A DNA stretch of 64,000 nt from Patiria pectinifera (Eukaryota; Echinodermata; Asteroidea; Valvatida; Asterinidae). Position numbers and translations under genes: made by a program. Each line of letters starts with the position of its first letter. The stretch's first letter is position 1. The notes beneath the pieces are model-generated. The model saw only the letters and a program-made list of their open reading frames with translations, had not been told where the DNA came from and did no database searches. This document shows positions 11,701 through 21,149 of this stretch, one piece after another. Location of the stretch: the NCBI GenBank assembly GCA_029964075.1, contig CM057135.1, positions 23,958,863 to 24,022,862 of the forward strand, read 5' to 3'.

Positions 11701-14700
11701 GAGACGCGGCGGTTCCTCCTAAAACAAAGCATAACACTCAATTAATTAAATTGTTCCATGTACATGGACAATAATGTTGGAGGACTCTCTAAAGGGGACA
11801 CTGATCATGAGGAAGCACACACAATATAGATGTACACATGTAGGGCTGACAATATCAAATAAAGAAAAACAAATAAATTGTAATGCTTAGGCCTATATAG
11901 TGCTTTCCATTGTATCAACAATCTCAAAGCGCTTTACAATTATTCCCCCGTTCATCAGGCCACGGGACCACGCGGCAGCCGATATCAGCACACACTCAGT
12001 CCTCGACCCTCACAGGTACCCATTTTTACTCCTGGGTGGAAAGAGGCAATTGTAGTTAGGTGTCTTGGCCAAGGGCACAAACACCATGTTGCTGGCAGGG
12101 TTCGAACCCACGCACCATTGTACATGAGTCAAACACAGTAACTACTGGACCATGGCATTCAGAGGAATGGCAAGACCAATTTGAATGGGGGTGTGTAACA
12201 ACCAATTTCCTGACAGAACATCGGTGTTGGAAGGTAGCAGGGAATTTTTTGCCTGATCGAGAGGTGGGTAGGGGAGGGCTTGACATAACCTTACAAAGTG
12301 TCAAAGTAAATTATCTTTGACACCGACAACAAACACAAGATTTTACCATCCCCCTCCCCCAGGTTACACCCCCAAATCTAGTGATATCCAGGGTCGACTT
12401 TAGTGGGGGCCCGCTAGCCCAATGCTAGTCAAAACAGCACCGGGCTAGTCAAACTATTCCCTAAAGTAGCCCGGCTGGCGAGTCAACAATTATTGGGCTA
12501 CGGCAAAGATGAAAGTACAGGAAGAAATATATCTTTATCATTGGTTCACATTACAACCAACTGCTAACTGAAATTTCCAAAAATGTGTCACTTGACGCAT
12601 CTTTGGAAATGGCCTTCTCTCCTTGTTTTCTTCAAAATGACATCATGTCAGAAAGAATAATTTCACAAGGACTTAATTGCCGTAACTATCTTTAAACCAA
12701 GTAAGTTTTTCAACAATAATTTTGTCAGTTAGTTTTTGGATAGCTGCAAATAATCTACTCTACCTTTAAGTGTTCACCTGGCACACAATGGAAATCAGTA
12801 GCTCATAAGGAGTCTAAATTCCACGCCACACCGCTCGCATATCCACCTACCTATGATGGGGATTTCAAAAGTCCCGATTTCCTTCAGGGACTCAGTGTCC
12901 ACTACGACCGCCTCGCATCCAGCCCCACTATGCTGATCGAGTGATATGTTCTTATATAGCAGCTGGCCCCTGGCGAGGCCCAGCCAGCCTCGCTCGTGGG
13001 GATGAAACTCCCTGTTGGCTGCATAAATATGACCCTGCAACACGGGACAAAAATTGCAACAAACGATGATTACACAAGTAATGCCGTGTCTGAATCAACT
13101 GGCTGTGGCCAGGAGTAACACACACTGTGACCGGCAGTTTATGGGAAGTGGCTATAGCCACAAGCCAGTGGCTTCCATAGGCACTCTTGTTATTCCCAGC
13201 TGCAGCCACAACTTATGGATATTGGGGAAGTGGTTATATCCACAAGCCAGTGGCTTCCATAGGCACTCTTGTTATTCCCAGCCGCAGCCACAACTTTTAG
13301 ATATGGGGAAAATGGCTATAGCCACAAGCCAGTGGCTTCCATAGGCACTCTTGTTATTCCCAGCCGCAGCCACAACTTTTGGATATTGGGGAAGTGGCTA
13401 TATCCACAAGCCAGTGGCTTCCATAGACACTCTTGTTATTCCCAGCCGCAGCCACAACTTTTGGATATGGGGGAAATGGCTATATCCACAAGCCAGTGGC
13501 TTCCATAGACACTCTTGATATTCCCAGCCGCAGCCACAACTTTTGGATATTGGGGAAGTGGCCAGTATCTGCCTGACATGAAGTCTTGGTGCAAGACTGG
13601 ATCTGGATTCTATTCCCCTAGTACAGCAAGTCCCACACATGTAATACAAATAATAATAATAATTTGGGAGGCTAATCATCCTTACTCGCAGCTGAGAAGC
13701 TGAATTGCGAAGGACGCAGCTACAACGTGGTCGAGCCGCTGGCATGTAAAGGCGACTTTGGCAGCCAGCCATACGACCCATGTCAGACCACAGAAGCACA
13801 GCCAGAGGATCGAAAGTGTTTAATTTTTTTCAGAGGGAGGAAAACCGGAGGGCCAGGAGAAAAAACCTTGTGGCACAGGAGAGAACCAACACACAACTCT
13901 ACTTACACTGTACATATTGTCGCGTCGGTGCAACAAGGTCGTAATTCCATTATGCGACAAAGTAGTATCTCGCGCGAATACGCTCTGGCAACCAGGTTGT
14001 ATCTCGACGTCCATTGACTTTGTGTGTATATCCGGGTTATTCTTAGTCAGATATGACCTTTTAACATTCTGAAACTCGCGTTTCATGTACAGCCCATTTT
14101 AAGAGATACGACCTTGTTACATGGACACGACGATAGCCGGGAACGAACCAGGGCCACAGTGGTGTGAGGCAAGCGCTTAATGCACTTGCCACCCATGCAC
14201 CCAATGTTCAATCAAGTCGTCAAGGCAGTAGAGATTACTATGAACAAGATGAATCAAATCCTGTCTTTGTAACGTTGGCAGCGCTACCCCTCACCCCCCC
14301 TCCCTCCCTAAATCAACAATCCATTAACTTACCTTGATTGTGCTGGAGAATCCAGAGCCTATTTTGTACAGGCCTGTGTCTGTGTGTATGTACAGGTAGG
14401 AGCCATCGCTGGCTATTGCACTGTTATTATCACAACACGCATCTGAAAAAGAAAAAAAAAAATTAAGTAAGATTTGAGGCTTTGCATGGTGGAGATACTA
14501 AATAAAGAAAGGTTTGCGGAAACACCATGTGCGAAAACAATTGACAAATCGGCCATTGCCAAACATTCCCACATCAACGACCACAAAGTTGATTGGGAGG
14601 CGGCCGAACTCATCGCACCGATCCAGTTCTGGCATCCAAGACGCATACGGGAAGCCATCGAGATCCGCAAGCACAACACAGTTCCGCAAGACATCGGGTT

Positions 14701-17700
14701 TCACCTCAACGACATCTGGCTCCCACTTCTCCAGACTGATGGGTCTCCTATACCCTAGGTCCTCAGCTACCACCTTAGACTGATGGGTCTCCTATACCCT
14801 AGGTCCTCTCTCCACTGACACAGCAACCCTACTGTTCCACTTCAGTGGGCACCAAGCTTGTTCCAGGATCCTGTCTACTTGGCATCCTCCCAGGATGCAA
14901 CTTCACACTTCATTGACTCCACCCTTTTGCTACTTAAGTATTCCCTTTCTTAGAGTTTAGGCACTCTCCTGAAGACGGTCAGAGCATACTGACCGGAACG
15001 TCGAGTTTATACCTCTGGTTCTCTTCAGAACCATTCTCTTAGTTGAGAAATTATTCGCACATGGTGTTTCCGCAAACCTTTCTTTATTTAAAAAAAAAAA
15101 TGTATGCCATTTAGAAAAAAGGTTTGAATTTAAAGTTTCAGGTAAATTATTTCTCGCAAGCCCGTGGGAAAAATATTGAGTATATAGTGTTTATAAATAC
15201 ATTAGCAAAGGGCAAAATCCAAAATCCAAAATCTCCACGACACAGAGTCAATCTTATGAAAGAATTTCAGGCGACTTTTCTATTAGCTTCATAATGTTGA
15301 AGAGTTGATTATTTTGTTCTCCATTACGAAGTTAACTTTGATGTACATGTATTACTAAACTCTGAAAGAAAACTAAATTTAACATTAAGTGATTCATCTG
15401 TTTTCAGCCCAAGAATGAATGAGTAAACCTGTTATTCCCTTAACCCCTTAAGGACGGGGTGTAATGGGGACATTCCTCCACACATAGAGCAAGTGGCCCG
15501 CATGACTGCACAGCCTTTGTGTGGTAGCGGGACTGCACAAAAGCAGCAGCTGTGGAACTACCCACTAGCCGTGTGCCACGGCATACCACAGCTGGCAACT
15601 GCGTTCCAATGAGGATTAGCGGCCGCGGCCATGACCGCTTCCCGTACGCATGGGGTTAAACCACAAGAATTTTGTAAAAAAAACTTAACAAGAACTTCAG
15701 AAGTAGGGAAACTAACCTATGTCTATATTTTGCACCTCCCAAGAGTCCAGCTGTGATTGGCTGGGAATGCCCGACGTCAGCCAATCAGGGAAGTGTGTTT
15801 TGCCGAGTAGAACGGCATGTACACTGCGCTGTAGACTTGACAAGATAGAAGGAACCTGTAAGAACAAAAACACACAATAATCCAACTTAAATAAAGATAT
15901 CATTTTAGCAACTAGGTACATTACAAACCACAATTCCCATTGTGCGTGTCATTTCCTCTTTACTCACAGAGACAAACACTTAGAATGCACTTGCCATGTT
16001 TTTAAGATCATAAACCCTCCTATGCAAACATACAATCTGTGCAAAGTTGTCATTTCAGTCAAAATCAATCAGGTGACTGTTTTCAAAAGTTAAGAGCTCC
16101 CAGCCTACTTAAAGCAAAATTGACTGGCTGTGACTATTTATGTAACTTGATACAGCTATGCTTTGTAGGTGATTGATAAGCCAGCTGTGCCTACTTCTTG
16201 CCTGCTTTTGTCTGTTGAATTTGACTAGTCACAGTGCTTGCTGGAAATATGATCTGACTGTTGGTGACTAGCCTGTGTAAAAGGCATGGCAGGGGAAGAG
16301 GATTGATCTTCTGACTTTATGCGACTGTTCCAACAGCAGGAGGGATAATGTAAACAGTCTGGAATGACTGATATTTTTCGGACTTATGTCATTTCAGTCT
16401 GAAGCTTTCAAAAACAGAGTTTGTGCTCTTGTAGTACAACGAAGAATGGATGATTAACTGCAAAATGATCTTGGGTTGAACTGTAATGTTAATTCCGCTG
16501 TGCTACTCACTACTATGGTACTCCCATAATTTAAGGCACTCGCACAGCATCAGGATAATTTCACTACGATAGCAAAGGCAGCTACTTACACATATATAAT
16601 TGCATGGTTGTTCAGTGCAAATTGCTAGATCAGTTGCTATGCATGAAGCATGATGATCCATCATCAGGCATCTCATGTATTTTTCAAAGGGGAATTGAAC
16701 ATGTGCAAAATTTCTATAAAATGTTTGTAAAGAAAGCATGCTGAACCCTAACTTTCCCAAATCCTGCAAAATCCTCTTTGCAAAATGGAGGATTTTGCAG
16801 GATTGAGGCTATATGGCAAAAATGTGTGGCTGATTTTGGAGGATGCACTGTGTCAAGTGTGCACTGTTTTAACAACCTTGTGTTGTATATGCTCAGAAGT
16901 GCATAAAATTAGGCCTAGAATTATACTTGAAATCCGCCGCACTGCTCCGGGATGTCATTGGCTTTGCCTCAACTTATTGACAGTGATTGCTGGAGGATTT
17001 TGCAGGATCAAGGCAGTGGTCAACCCTCCAAGGACCACATTCAAGAAATAACAGAGGATTTTGCAGGATTGAGGCTGTATGCAATTTTTACATGGAGGCA
17101 GTGGATAATTTTGCACAATTGAGGTTGCATCCTAGCAAAAATGCCTAAGGAGTCAGGGTTAATCACTAGCACCAACCTTGAAAGCTTGCTGGGAGAGGCT
17201 CCCCGTGCTCATAAGGATGGCCGCTATGCCGGCCAGCATCTTGCCCGTGTTGCCGCTGGCGATGATGAGACTGAGGAGGCAGGCACAGCTCAGGGAGGAG
17301 ATGGAGGGCAGGCCGGGGAGGTTCTCAGGACCTTCCTGCCTGTGGTCTATGGTCAGGTCTAAGAGAAGCTCAAACAGGGAGTCTGCAGCATGAAAAGAAA
17401 ACAAACTCATGAATGAGTTCAGTAAAATTCATAGAGCAGTACTTCAAATCGATGTCCGCATTCTCCTTATTTTGGCAATGTGCACTTGCTTTTGCCATTT
17501 TATGTTCAGTTCAAACGGCACAGAAATCTTTCTTCTTGCTTACTTTTCCCATGTCAAGAAGTTACTTGTACTGGCCAAACTCTGCCCAGTAAAAGTGACC
17601 GGGTCAATTTTCACAAGATGGAAGTCCAGTGCGGACAGTGCAGTATTAGCTGGTATTAGCGAACAACGTTTCATAATGTCCACAGGACAGTCGATCGCGT

Positions 17701-19957
17701 AATACGTTTATGTCTAGCTCGGTTTTCTTATCCACGGTCTTGGTAAATTTTCCAGTCCAAAATCAAAAGTCCATGTGCAGACACTGGTAAAATTTGACCA
17801 TCGTCTCAGCAAAATCTCACAAATAAAACAAGTCCGCTGCAAACAATGCTTTAAATCAATCAAAAAATGGTCAGAAATTCATGGTTGTCAGTGCCTACAT
17901 TACTGACTGTGATAGGAGGCAGAAATCGGTCTACCCCATGAGAACTGAATTCTTGTCGGTCACAAATGAATTTAAATCTCTTTCAAATAATTATTTCATT
18001 ACTATTTAAAAATGATTTTTTTTGTGTGTGTTGCCAGAATTATACAGATTTGATTTCTAGAGTAAAATTTTAAAAAATACCACATGCAGTGCCGAATCGA
18101 AGACTATGCTGAAAGTCAAAATCTAGTGACCAAAATTACAATTTTTGTAAACAAGTGTGAAATGGTCCATTTAAAGACATGTGATCACTGTTTACCAATC
18201 ATGTCATCAGGTTCCTTAGAGAGGCCCTCCGGTGTCTGCCCTTGTAGCATATCCAGCAACGCTTGAAGAGCACGGGCGCACAGCAATGGGTAGGAATTGT
18301 GGGTGTCTCGGATGAGGACAAACACACTACGCAATCCAATACCAACAACCTGTAACAGAATACAAAGACAGATGGAAGATGCATTAGGATACAAATAGGG
18401 TGACTGATTGCTAGCCTTGAATGCAAGGCTACATGTGCTATGTGCTGTAGCTGACCGAGGGCTGAGGGCGTATTTTTTTCTGCAGCATACATCGTACTTT
18501 AATCAATCACATCACCCACCCTAACATGCATATTTATCACGCTTTGTGAATGAATAACACTTAGATTCTCGTAGTGTTTTCCCTTCAATTAAACTTATCC
18601 CAACAAATAAAAATATCTGAAGAAAATTGGCATGAACTCGAACCACAGATCCTGCGATGATACAATCTACAGTTCACTCCTGTATCCACTAGGCCACTGT
18701 GGCAGCTTGAAGAAAGCCGTTCTTTGAAATGCTTTAATGTACATGCATGACTGAGGGATAGCAATGGTGTGACGTCATTGTTATTTTGAAATGAATAAAC
18801 ATCGAACTAGCTGAATAATCATGAGCCATTGACGATGTGTGCTGCAAATAAAAACACCGCGGGCTGAGAAGCTGGCCATTAATGTTGTGAAAACCCAAAA
18901 CTGACCAGACCCGAAATCAACTTTTGGTAGGGTCAGTTTCTCCATCATTTCAGTCGGGTCGGGTCGGTTTCGGTTTTGCCTTTGCGATTTTCGGGTCGAG
19001 TCGGGTCGGTTAAGCCAACTTGTGAAAAACCCAACATAAACCAAAATAAACTGGAAATCAAACAAAAATTCATGCATTGCAATATTATTTAAGAGTTAGT
19101 GTGCCCGGTAGGACCTAGTTCAGGCACAAAAATTGTACACAGTTGCCCAAGCCAGACATTCTTTTTCGTTCGGATCGGGTCAGTTTCGGGTCGGTTTTGG
19201 CTTGAATTTTTGACGGGTTGGGTCAGGTCGGATTAAAGGAGAGTTCAGATCAACTTTGGTTCGGATTCGGTTTGGCCTGGTCAACCCAACCCGATGTACA
19301 TTACTGGGCATATAGCTTACCAGGTTCCGCGTCCACACACACGGCGAAACCCTGATCCAACTGCATACACGAAGCCCACTATAGTATGCACCCGCACTGC
19401 TGGGTCCCAGCCCGTGTACACGTACATGTACATGTACACTTGGGTGTATATGAAAATGTACACATGCGAGTCACCGCCTGGATTATTTTGTAACTTTCAG
19501 GTTGTATGTGTTTCTTTACTAACGTCGGAAATCAAAGATATGAGGGGGGTGTGTGGAATACAAATTATCCATCTGTAAATAATGTATGTTTCTCAACGGC
19601 CAATCACGTCAATGATTGTTTGGTTTAATAACCCAATGTCTGCGTACACGAGACCCAACCTAGGCATGTTTTTAAGGGGGGTGTGGCCCTAACCGTGGAC
19701 AAAAATGTAAAAAAGAAAATCCCTACCTTTGGTAATCTGAGAGCGTCCTCCGTCTTGGCCACCTCCTCCGCCTCGTGACCCGACTCCTCCCTTTTCCCGG
19801 TGGCCGAGTTGGCCCGTATGAGGATCAGCTCCCGTTCCATCATGTCCCGCTCCAGCACGTACTCCCGCACCGTGGCGTAGATGCTGAAGGCCGAGGCGTT
19901 GCCCTGCAGCTCAATGTTGGGAGGCTGGAAGCGGATGGAGTCTGGGCTGACATCCTT
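2548..19957 (-). CDS. MYCBP2: MYCBP2 (PAM/Highwire/RPM-1) E3 ubiquitin ligase, partial gene, 13 exons
   Basis: Partial gene, spliced from 13 exons: 19957-19727, 18349-18196, 17382-17177, 15855-15717, 14442-14333, 13034-12851, 11718-11651, 10353-10200, 8695-8619, 7328-7124, 5557-5390, 3817-3536 and 2734-2548. They give about 721 codons with GT/AG borders and unbroken codon phase throughout. The product matches the N-terminal fifth of MYCBP2, a very large neuronal ubiquitin ligase that controls axon growth, synapse formation and degeneration. The window carries the helical N-terminal part, then the RCC1-like region (GHDGYHAALLGEDGNVYF, VALGKAHTCILTSSG, INNKGQCGRG), then the Cys-rich QCMICSLCGLCTGYG motif. 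The first exon (beyond 19957) was not located. The PHR, RAE1-binding and RING-linked parts lie beyond position 1. The family call comes from recalled homology; exon joins are seen directly. Confidence 0.96.
3536..3817 (-). CDS. MYCBP2: MYCBP2 exon (last RCC1 blade plus divergent linker)
   Basis: The exon is 282 nt. The first half (GLYTELKNVKVTQVALGKAH, AGINNKGQCGRG) is conserved RCC1 repeat. The second half, from GPALGHGAGKDG to LMRTLIAE, is a Gly/Ala-rich linker unlike the acidic vertebrate linker. The acceptor is gcgttccag and the donor gttagc. A C-rich run follows in the intron at 3500-3515. Confidence 0.95.
4179..5122. repeat. Composite foldback element in a MYCBP2 intron
   Basis: Outer inverted arms of about 40 bp (4179-4219 and 5083-5122, beginning ATGTCATGGAAATC) enclose two smaller inverted repeats: 4222-4325 (AATACAC... 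with GGATTC/GAATCC) and 4914-5087 (TTATAAAAGGCT paired with GCCTTTTATAA). Several copies of TCCGAATCCACACTTT lie at 4790-4880. It is likely a non-autonomous DNA transposon. The rest of the intron (3818-4178 and 5123-5389) shows nothing else. Confidence 0.65.
5390..5557 (-). CDS. MYCBP2: MYCBP2 exon (RCC1-like blade)
   Basis: The exon is 168 nt and joins to a carried-over G. The peptide VKGRRQLKPSKPKKMLKMDG then ACNNGSTAVVTKEGELYLFG is a basic loop followed by an RCC1 blade. The donor is gtaatg. A 12-bp minisatellite lies about 210 bp upstream on the sense strand. Confidence 0.97.
5766..6035. repeat. 12-bp minisatellite (AGGTTTACCTCN)
   Basis: About 22 tandem copies of AGGTTTACCTCT, then AGGTTTACCTCA and AGGTTTGCCCCA in an ordered higher-order pattern. 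It lies in a MYCBP2 intron. Repetitive frames give artefact ORFs (RFTS and GLPQ repeats). The remaining intron (6036-7123) shows no further feature. Confidence 0.95.
7124..7328 (-). CDS. MYCBP2: MYCBP2 exon (RCC1-like blade)
   Basis: The exon is 205 nt, phase 0 to phase 1. The peptide holds KAQSLGIKQTGQPSTKWSEL, PITKSPKIVQCSVGHDG and GEDGNVYFAG, nearly invariant RCC1 repeat signatures of MYCBP2. The acceptor is cttgttgcag and the donor gtacag. It is the best-conserved exon in the window. Confidence 0.97.
7389..8269. mobile_element. Foldback DNA transposon interrupted by a SINE
   Basis: The left arm begins CTAGATGTTGTTAATGGTTT (7389) and continues through GCGATAACCCGCC. The right arm ends CATAACAACATCTAG (8269) and carries GGGTTATCGC. 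The arms also share the CCCTCTCG/CGAGAGGG block. The right arm is split by a tRNA-derived SINE at 7859-8220. Confidence 0.8.
7859..8220 (+). mobile_element. tRNA-derived SINE with LINE-like tail
   Basis: The Pol III A box is at 7875-7890 (TGGCCTCGTGGTTAA) and the B box GGTTCGAGTCC at 7932-7942. A central domain (CCTTGAGCAAGGCAC … CTCCACCCAGGAGTAAATGG) follows. The 3' tail AAGCGCTATATAAGAAC then (TTATTA)n resembles an L2/CR1-type LINE end. It is flanked by a 7-bp duplication TTATCAC at 7852-7858 and 8221-8227. Confidence 0.9.
8619..8695 (-). CDS. MYCBP2: MYCBP2 exon (77 nt)
   Basis: With the carried-over G the exon reads ETGMNSECMYVAAGKEFSLI...SGK (26 codons). A second in-frame acceptor six bases downstream (…cccacagAAACAG|GA) would drop ET. 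Family alignment favours the upstream acceptor used here. The donor is gtatgt. Confidence 0.92.
8766..9003 (+). mobile_element. tRNA-derived SINE, second family
   Basis: The A-box-like TTGGCGTAGCGGTA is at 8771-8784 and the B box AGTTCGAATCC at about 8814-8824. A central part contains GGATTGGGTTTTCAGTCCCT and GGGGTTTTCCTCCCA. The same central part recurs inverted at 36.5-36.7 kb. The limits are approximate. 9004-10199 holds only degenerate TTAGC-rich sequence and C/A homopolymers near 10000. Confidence 0.75.
10200..10353 (-). CDS. MYCBP2: MYCBP2 exon
   Basis: The exon is 154 nt, phase 0 to phase 1. The peptide DTFVVQSFNPQSSPVLK and PVKLARKSLLAYGPWPG is part of the RCC1-like region. Two minisatellites sit directly upstream on the sense strand (10408-10700 and 10745-10890), only about 55 bp from the acceptor. 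The donor is gtaaat. Confidence 0.94.
10408..10700. repeat. 12-bp minisatellite (CAAGTCCAGTCG)
   Basis: About 23 copies of CAAGTCCAGTCG or CAAGTCCAGTCA, with occasional deletions, in the MYCBP2 intron 55 bp from an exon. The open frame across it (QVQSQVQS) is an artefact. Confidence 0.95.
10745..10893. repeat. 11-bp minisatellite (GATGGACTTGT)
   Basis: About 13 copies of GATGGACTTGT, which reads TCCATCACAAG on the MYCBP2 sense strand. It is separated from the 12-bp array by only about 45 bp. The same 11-mer forms the array at 50.0-50.3 kb. From 10894 to 11650 the intron holds nothing recognisable. Confidence 0.95.
11651..11718 (-). CDS. MYCBP2: MYCBP2 exon (68 nt micro-exon)
   Basis: This short exon is recognised by phase and homology rather than by length. 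With the carried-over G it reads GGTAASLLFSDGDNIGCVSAVND (23 codons). The acceptor is tttgttttag and the donor gtaagt. It bridges two RCC1-like blades. Confidence 0.92.
11885..12165 (-). mobile_element. tRNA-derived SINE
   Basis: On the minus strand: A-box-like TGGTCCAGTAGTTAC, B box GGTTCGAACCC (about 12095-12105), central domain with CCACCCAGGAGTAAAAATGG, and tail AAAGCGCTTTGAG … CACTATATAGG. It has the same architecture as the copy at 7859. From 12166 to 12850 nothing further is recognised. Confidence 0.85.
12851..13034 (-). CDS. MYCBP2: MYCBP2 exon
   Basis: The exon is 184 nt, entering in phase 0 and leaving phase 1. The peptide GHIYAANREFHPHERGWLGL...QLLYKNISLDQHSG...GTFEIPIIG is RCC1-like region sequence, matching the vertebrate stretch with WLGYAQGYLLYRD. 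An 82-bp tandem array begins about 110 bp upstream on the sense strand. Confidence 0.95.
13141..13560. repeat. 82-bp tandem repeat
   Basis: Five units of about 82 bp sharing CCACAAGCCAGTGGCTTCCA and CCCAGCCGCAGCCACAACTT. It is located in the intron upstream (sense) of the exon at 12851-13034. Unit edges vary by a few substitutions. Confidence 0.92.
14120..14205 (-). mobile_element. SINE head fragment (tRNA-like)
   Basis: On the minus strand GGTGGCAAGTGCATTAAGCG then GGTTCGTTCCC resemble Pol III A and B boxes. No central domain is attached, so it is a truncated SINE or tRNA pseudogene. Confidence 0.5.
14333..14442 (-). CDS. MYCBP2: MYCBP2 exon (start of RCC1-like region)
   Basis: The exon is 110 nt and completes a Gly/Asp-region codon split after phase 1. 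The peptide DACCDNNSAIASDGSYLYIH...GLYKIGSGFSSTIK is the first RCC1-like blade. The polypyrimidine tract is almost pure T/C, and a Penelope-like relic begins only about 57 bp upstream of the acceptor on the sense strand. The donor is gtaagt. Confidence 0.95.
14499..15090 (+). mobile_element. Penelope-like element relic with inverted termini
   Basis: A 37-bp perfect inverted repeat (14499-14535, containing AGGTTTGCGGAAACACCATG, and 15054-15090) encloses a fragment whose plus frame reads KSAIAKHSHINDHKVDWEAA … RRIREAIEIRKHNTV … DIWLPLL. This pattern is typical of the end of the GIY-YIG endonuclease part of Penelope-like retroelements. A 32-bp stretch is duplicated directly (14733-14764, 14777-14808). 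At 14969-15002 there is a hammerhead-like fold. The element is antisense to MYCBP2. Confidence 0.75.
14969..15002 (+). ncRNA. Candidate hammerhead-ribozyme-like motif
   Basis: CTGAAGA (14969-14975) is followed by a perfect 7-bp stem CGGTCAG/CTGACCG with a 6-nt loop, then GAAC and GTC. This mirrors the hammerhead core CUGANGA-stem II-GAA, known from Penelope-like elements. The base after GAA is C rather than the usual A, so activity is doubtful. Confidence 0.4.
15444..15655. mobile_element. TTAA-flanked MITE (212 bp)
   Basis: TTAA at 15440-15443 and 15656-15659. The ends match imperfectly: CCCC then ACGGG six bases later on both sides. Internally GC-rich. Kolobok or piggyBac type by target site only. 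Confidence 0.55.
15717..15855 (-). CDS. MYCBP2: MYCBP2 exon
   Basis: The exon is 139 nt, entering in phase 0 and leaving phase 1. The peptide VPSILSSLQRSVHAVLLGKT...WEVQNIDIG aligns with the conserved segment just before the first RCC1-like blade. The acceptor is gttcttacag and the donor gttagt. A small TTAA-flanked MITE lies about 60 bp into the following intron. Confidence 0.95.
15860..16753. other. MYCBP2 intron, no feature seen
   Basis: Unique-looking AT-rich intron sequence. No exon, repeat array or RNA gene is recognised. Confidence 0.5.
16754..17125. repeat. Scattered copies of AGGATTTTGCAGGATT
   Basis: A short palindrome (AATCCTGCAAAATCCT at about 16759, inverted at 16789-16805) is followed by direct copies near 16993, 17054 and a decayed one at 17107. 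It is close to the donor of the exon at 17177-17382. Confidence 0.6.
17177..17382 (-). CDS. MYCBP2: MYCBP2 exon
   Basis: The exon is 206 nt and completes the split Asp codon from the exon before. The peptide contains DSLFELLLDLTIDH and SISSLSCACLLSLIIASGNT, the helical segment that precedes the RCC1-like domain. It ends QQAFK at a gttggt donor, slightly weaker than the others. A family of AT-rich direct and inverted copies lies just downstream in the intron (16754-17125). Confidence 0.94.
18196..18349 (-). CDS. MYCBP2: MYCBP2 exon
   Basis: The exon is 154 nt, entering in phase 0 and leaving one base of the next codon. The peptide VVGIGLRSVFVLIRDTHNSY...ARALQALLDMLQGQTPEGLS is a helical repeat-like segment that is well conserved in MYCBP2. 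The acceptor is ttctgttacag and the donor gtaaac. Confidence 0.94.
18636..18716 (-). mobile_element. tRNA-like SINE head
   Basis: On the minus strand: A box TGGCCTAGTGGATA, B box GGTTCGAGTTC, about 45 bp apart. A truncated tRNA-derived SINE or pseudogene. Confidence 0.6.
18885..19290. repeat. GGGTCGGGTCGG-rich degenerate repeat
   Basis: Repeated GGGTCGG, GGTCGGTTTCGG and their variants in two blocks (18895-19015 and 19160-19290). It lies in a MYCBP2 intron. 19291-19726 has no feature. Confidence 0.55.
19727..19957 (-). CDS. MYCBP2: MYCBP2 exon (5'-most in window)
   Basis: The exon is 77 codons, phase 0 at both ends. The acceptor follows a ...tattcccacag tract and the donor is gtaggg. The peptide runs from KDVSPDSIRFQPPNIELQ to EDALRLPK. 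It matches the vertebrate region that begins shortly after the basic N-terminal tail, so one or more upstream exons coding the true N-terminus must lie at higher coordinates; I could not find them. The middle (GKREESGHEAEEVAKTED) is acidic linker. Confidence 0.93.
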
Positions 19958-20338
19958 CTGTGGGAATATCAAAAATAAATAAAGGGTACTTTGATAACTT
20001 CCAATGTAAATTTGCATTTAAACTCCACACACAATGATAAGAATGAGAGAGAGATGACAGTAAGTGCTGTATTTTTGTCCATCACAAGTCCATCAAACTC
20101 TGCTCACACATATCACAAGTCGTTTCCCAAATCCAGCCATACATGTAGGTAGCATCCCTCTGAGCAATAACACAGGAATACTTTGGGCTTTGCCGGAAAT
20201 TTGAATATTCCATCATCAACCGAATATCTGCATAGCATTTTCAGCTAACTGTTCTTTATACTACTGGTATTTTAGTACATGTAAGTATGTGACTTTGCTA
20301 AATTTAATTTTGTACACTTTAAGCAAACATTTTAAATA

Positions 20339-20477
20339 AGAGAATAAATGTGTGTTCGGGAGTTATTATAACACTCTGTTTAAGACCAGTGGGAGTCTGG
20401 ATGGGTAATTATCACCTATCCTGACTCCCACCGGTCTTAAACAGAGTGTTTAATACTGACCGAACACATATTTATTC
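20339..20477. repeat. Foldback element (139 bp)
   Basis: GAATAAATGTGTGTTCGG … CTCTGTTTAAGACCAGTGGG pairs with CCCACCGGTCTTAAACAGAG … CCGAACACATATTTATTC. The arms are about 60 bp. It lies upstream (sense) of the 5'-most MYCBP2 exon found. 19958-20338 and 20478-21140 hold no gene; a short TCCATCACAAGTCCATC run sits near 20078. Confidence 0.75.
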
Positions 20478-21149
20478 CCATTCATAAATACCTTTTCGGT
20501 CACAAAAACTAATCTTTTCGGTCCAAAAATCAAAATAATTCAAAATTAGACGTTGCTAACCATTCTGTTCAACAATTTTACTTCATAATTTGCGAAACAC
20601 CCCTCTGACTATAATATGGATTGCCCCTCCGCAACTCGTTACCTTATAAGGACATTGGCATGCGCGTCGCGCGTACTGCGCCATGTCGCGCAAAACGCAG
20701 CTGGGCTGGTGTAGTGTGAATTTCAGACCATGAAATACTGATTCACTGGTAGTATTGCGCATGCCTACGTGAGGAATACGAACGTTCAACCAATGAAACG
20801 TTAAAAGGCACCGGATTTCATGGGAGTCCAAATTTCATGTGACACTGGAAAAGTGTTAAGACGAGCTAGCCATGTCTTTATCATCCGTTTAAGACCGGCC
20901 ACATGAAGGGCTCTCAACAAATAGGAATGTTTTGGTACATGTATTTATAAATACGGTACCATTTAAACGTGTACGTTCAGCCATTTCACAAAGGCCATCG
21001 CCTGCCCATTATATCTGCAGACCAGCACAGTTGACGTGTCATGCCCTCAAGGTCATGGACAATGACTAGGCAATGCTATAGGCCTAATGTTGACGACAAG
21101 AAAGGGGAGGAAACTGACCTGCAAAATATCCAACACAAATCTTTTGAAA

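Noticed and set aside
14474-14758. Host gene coding a 94-residue protein
   Set aside because: The peptide matches the pattern of a Penelope-like endonuclease end and lies between inverted repeats.
19294-19578. MYTW/YMYM-type ORFs in TGTACA-rich DNA
   Set aside because: Simple-sequence translation without domain or splice support.
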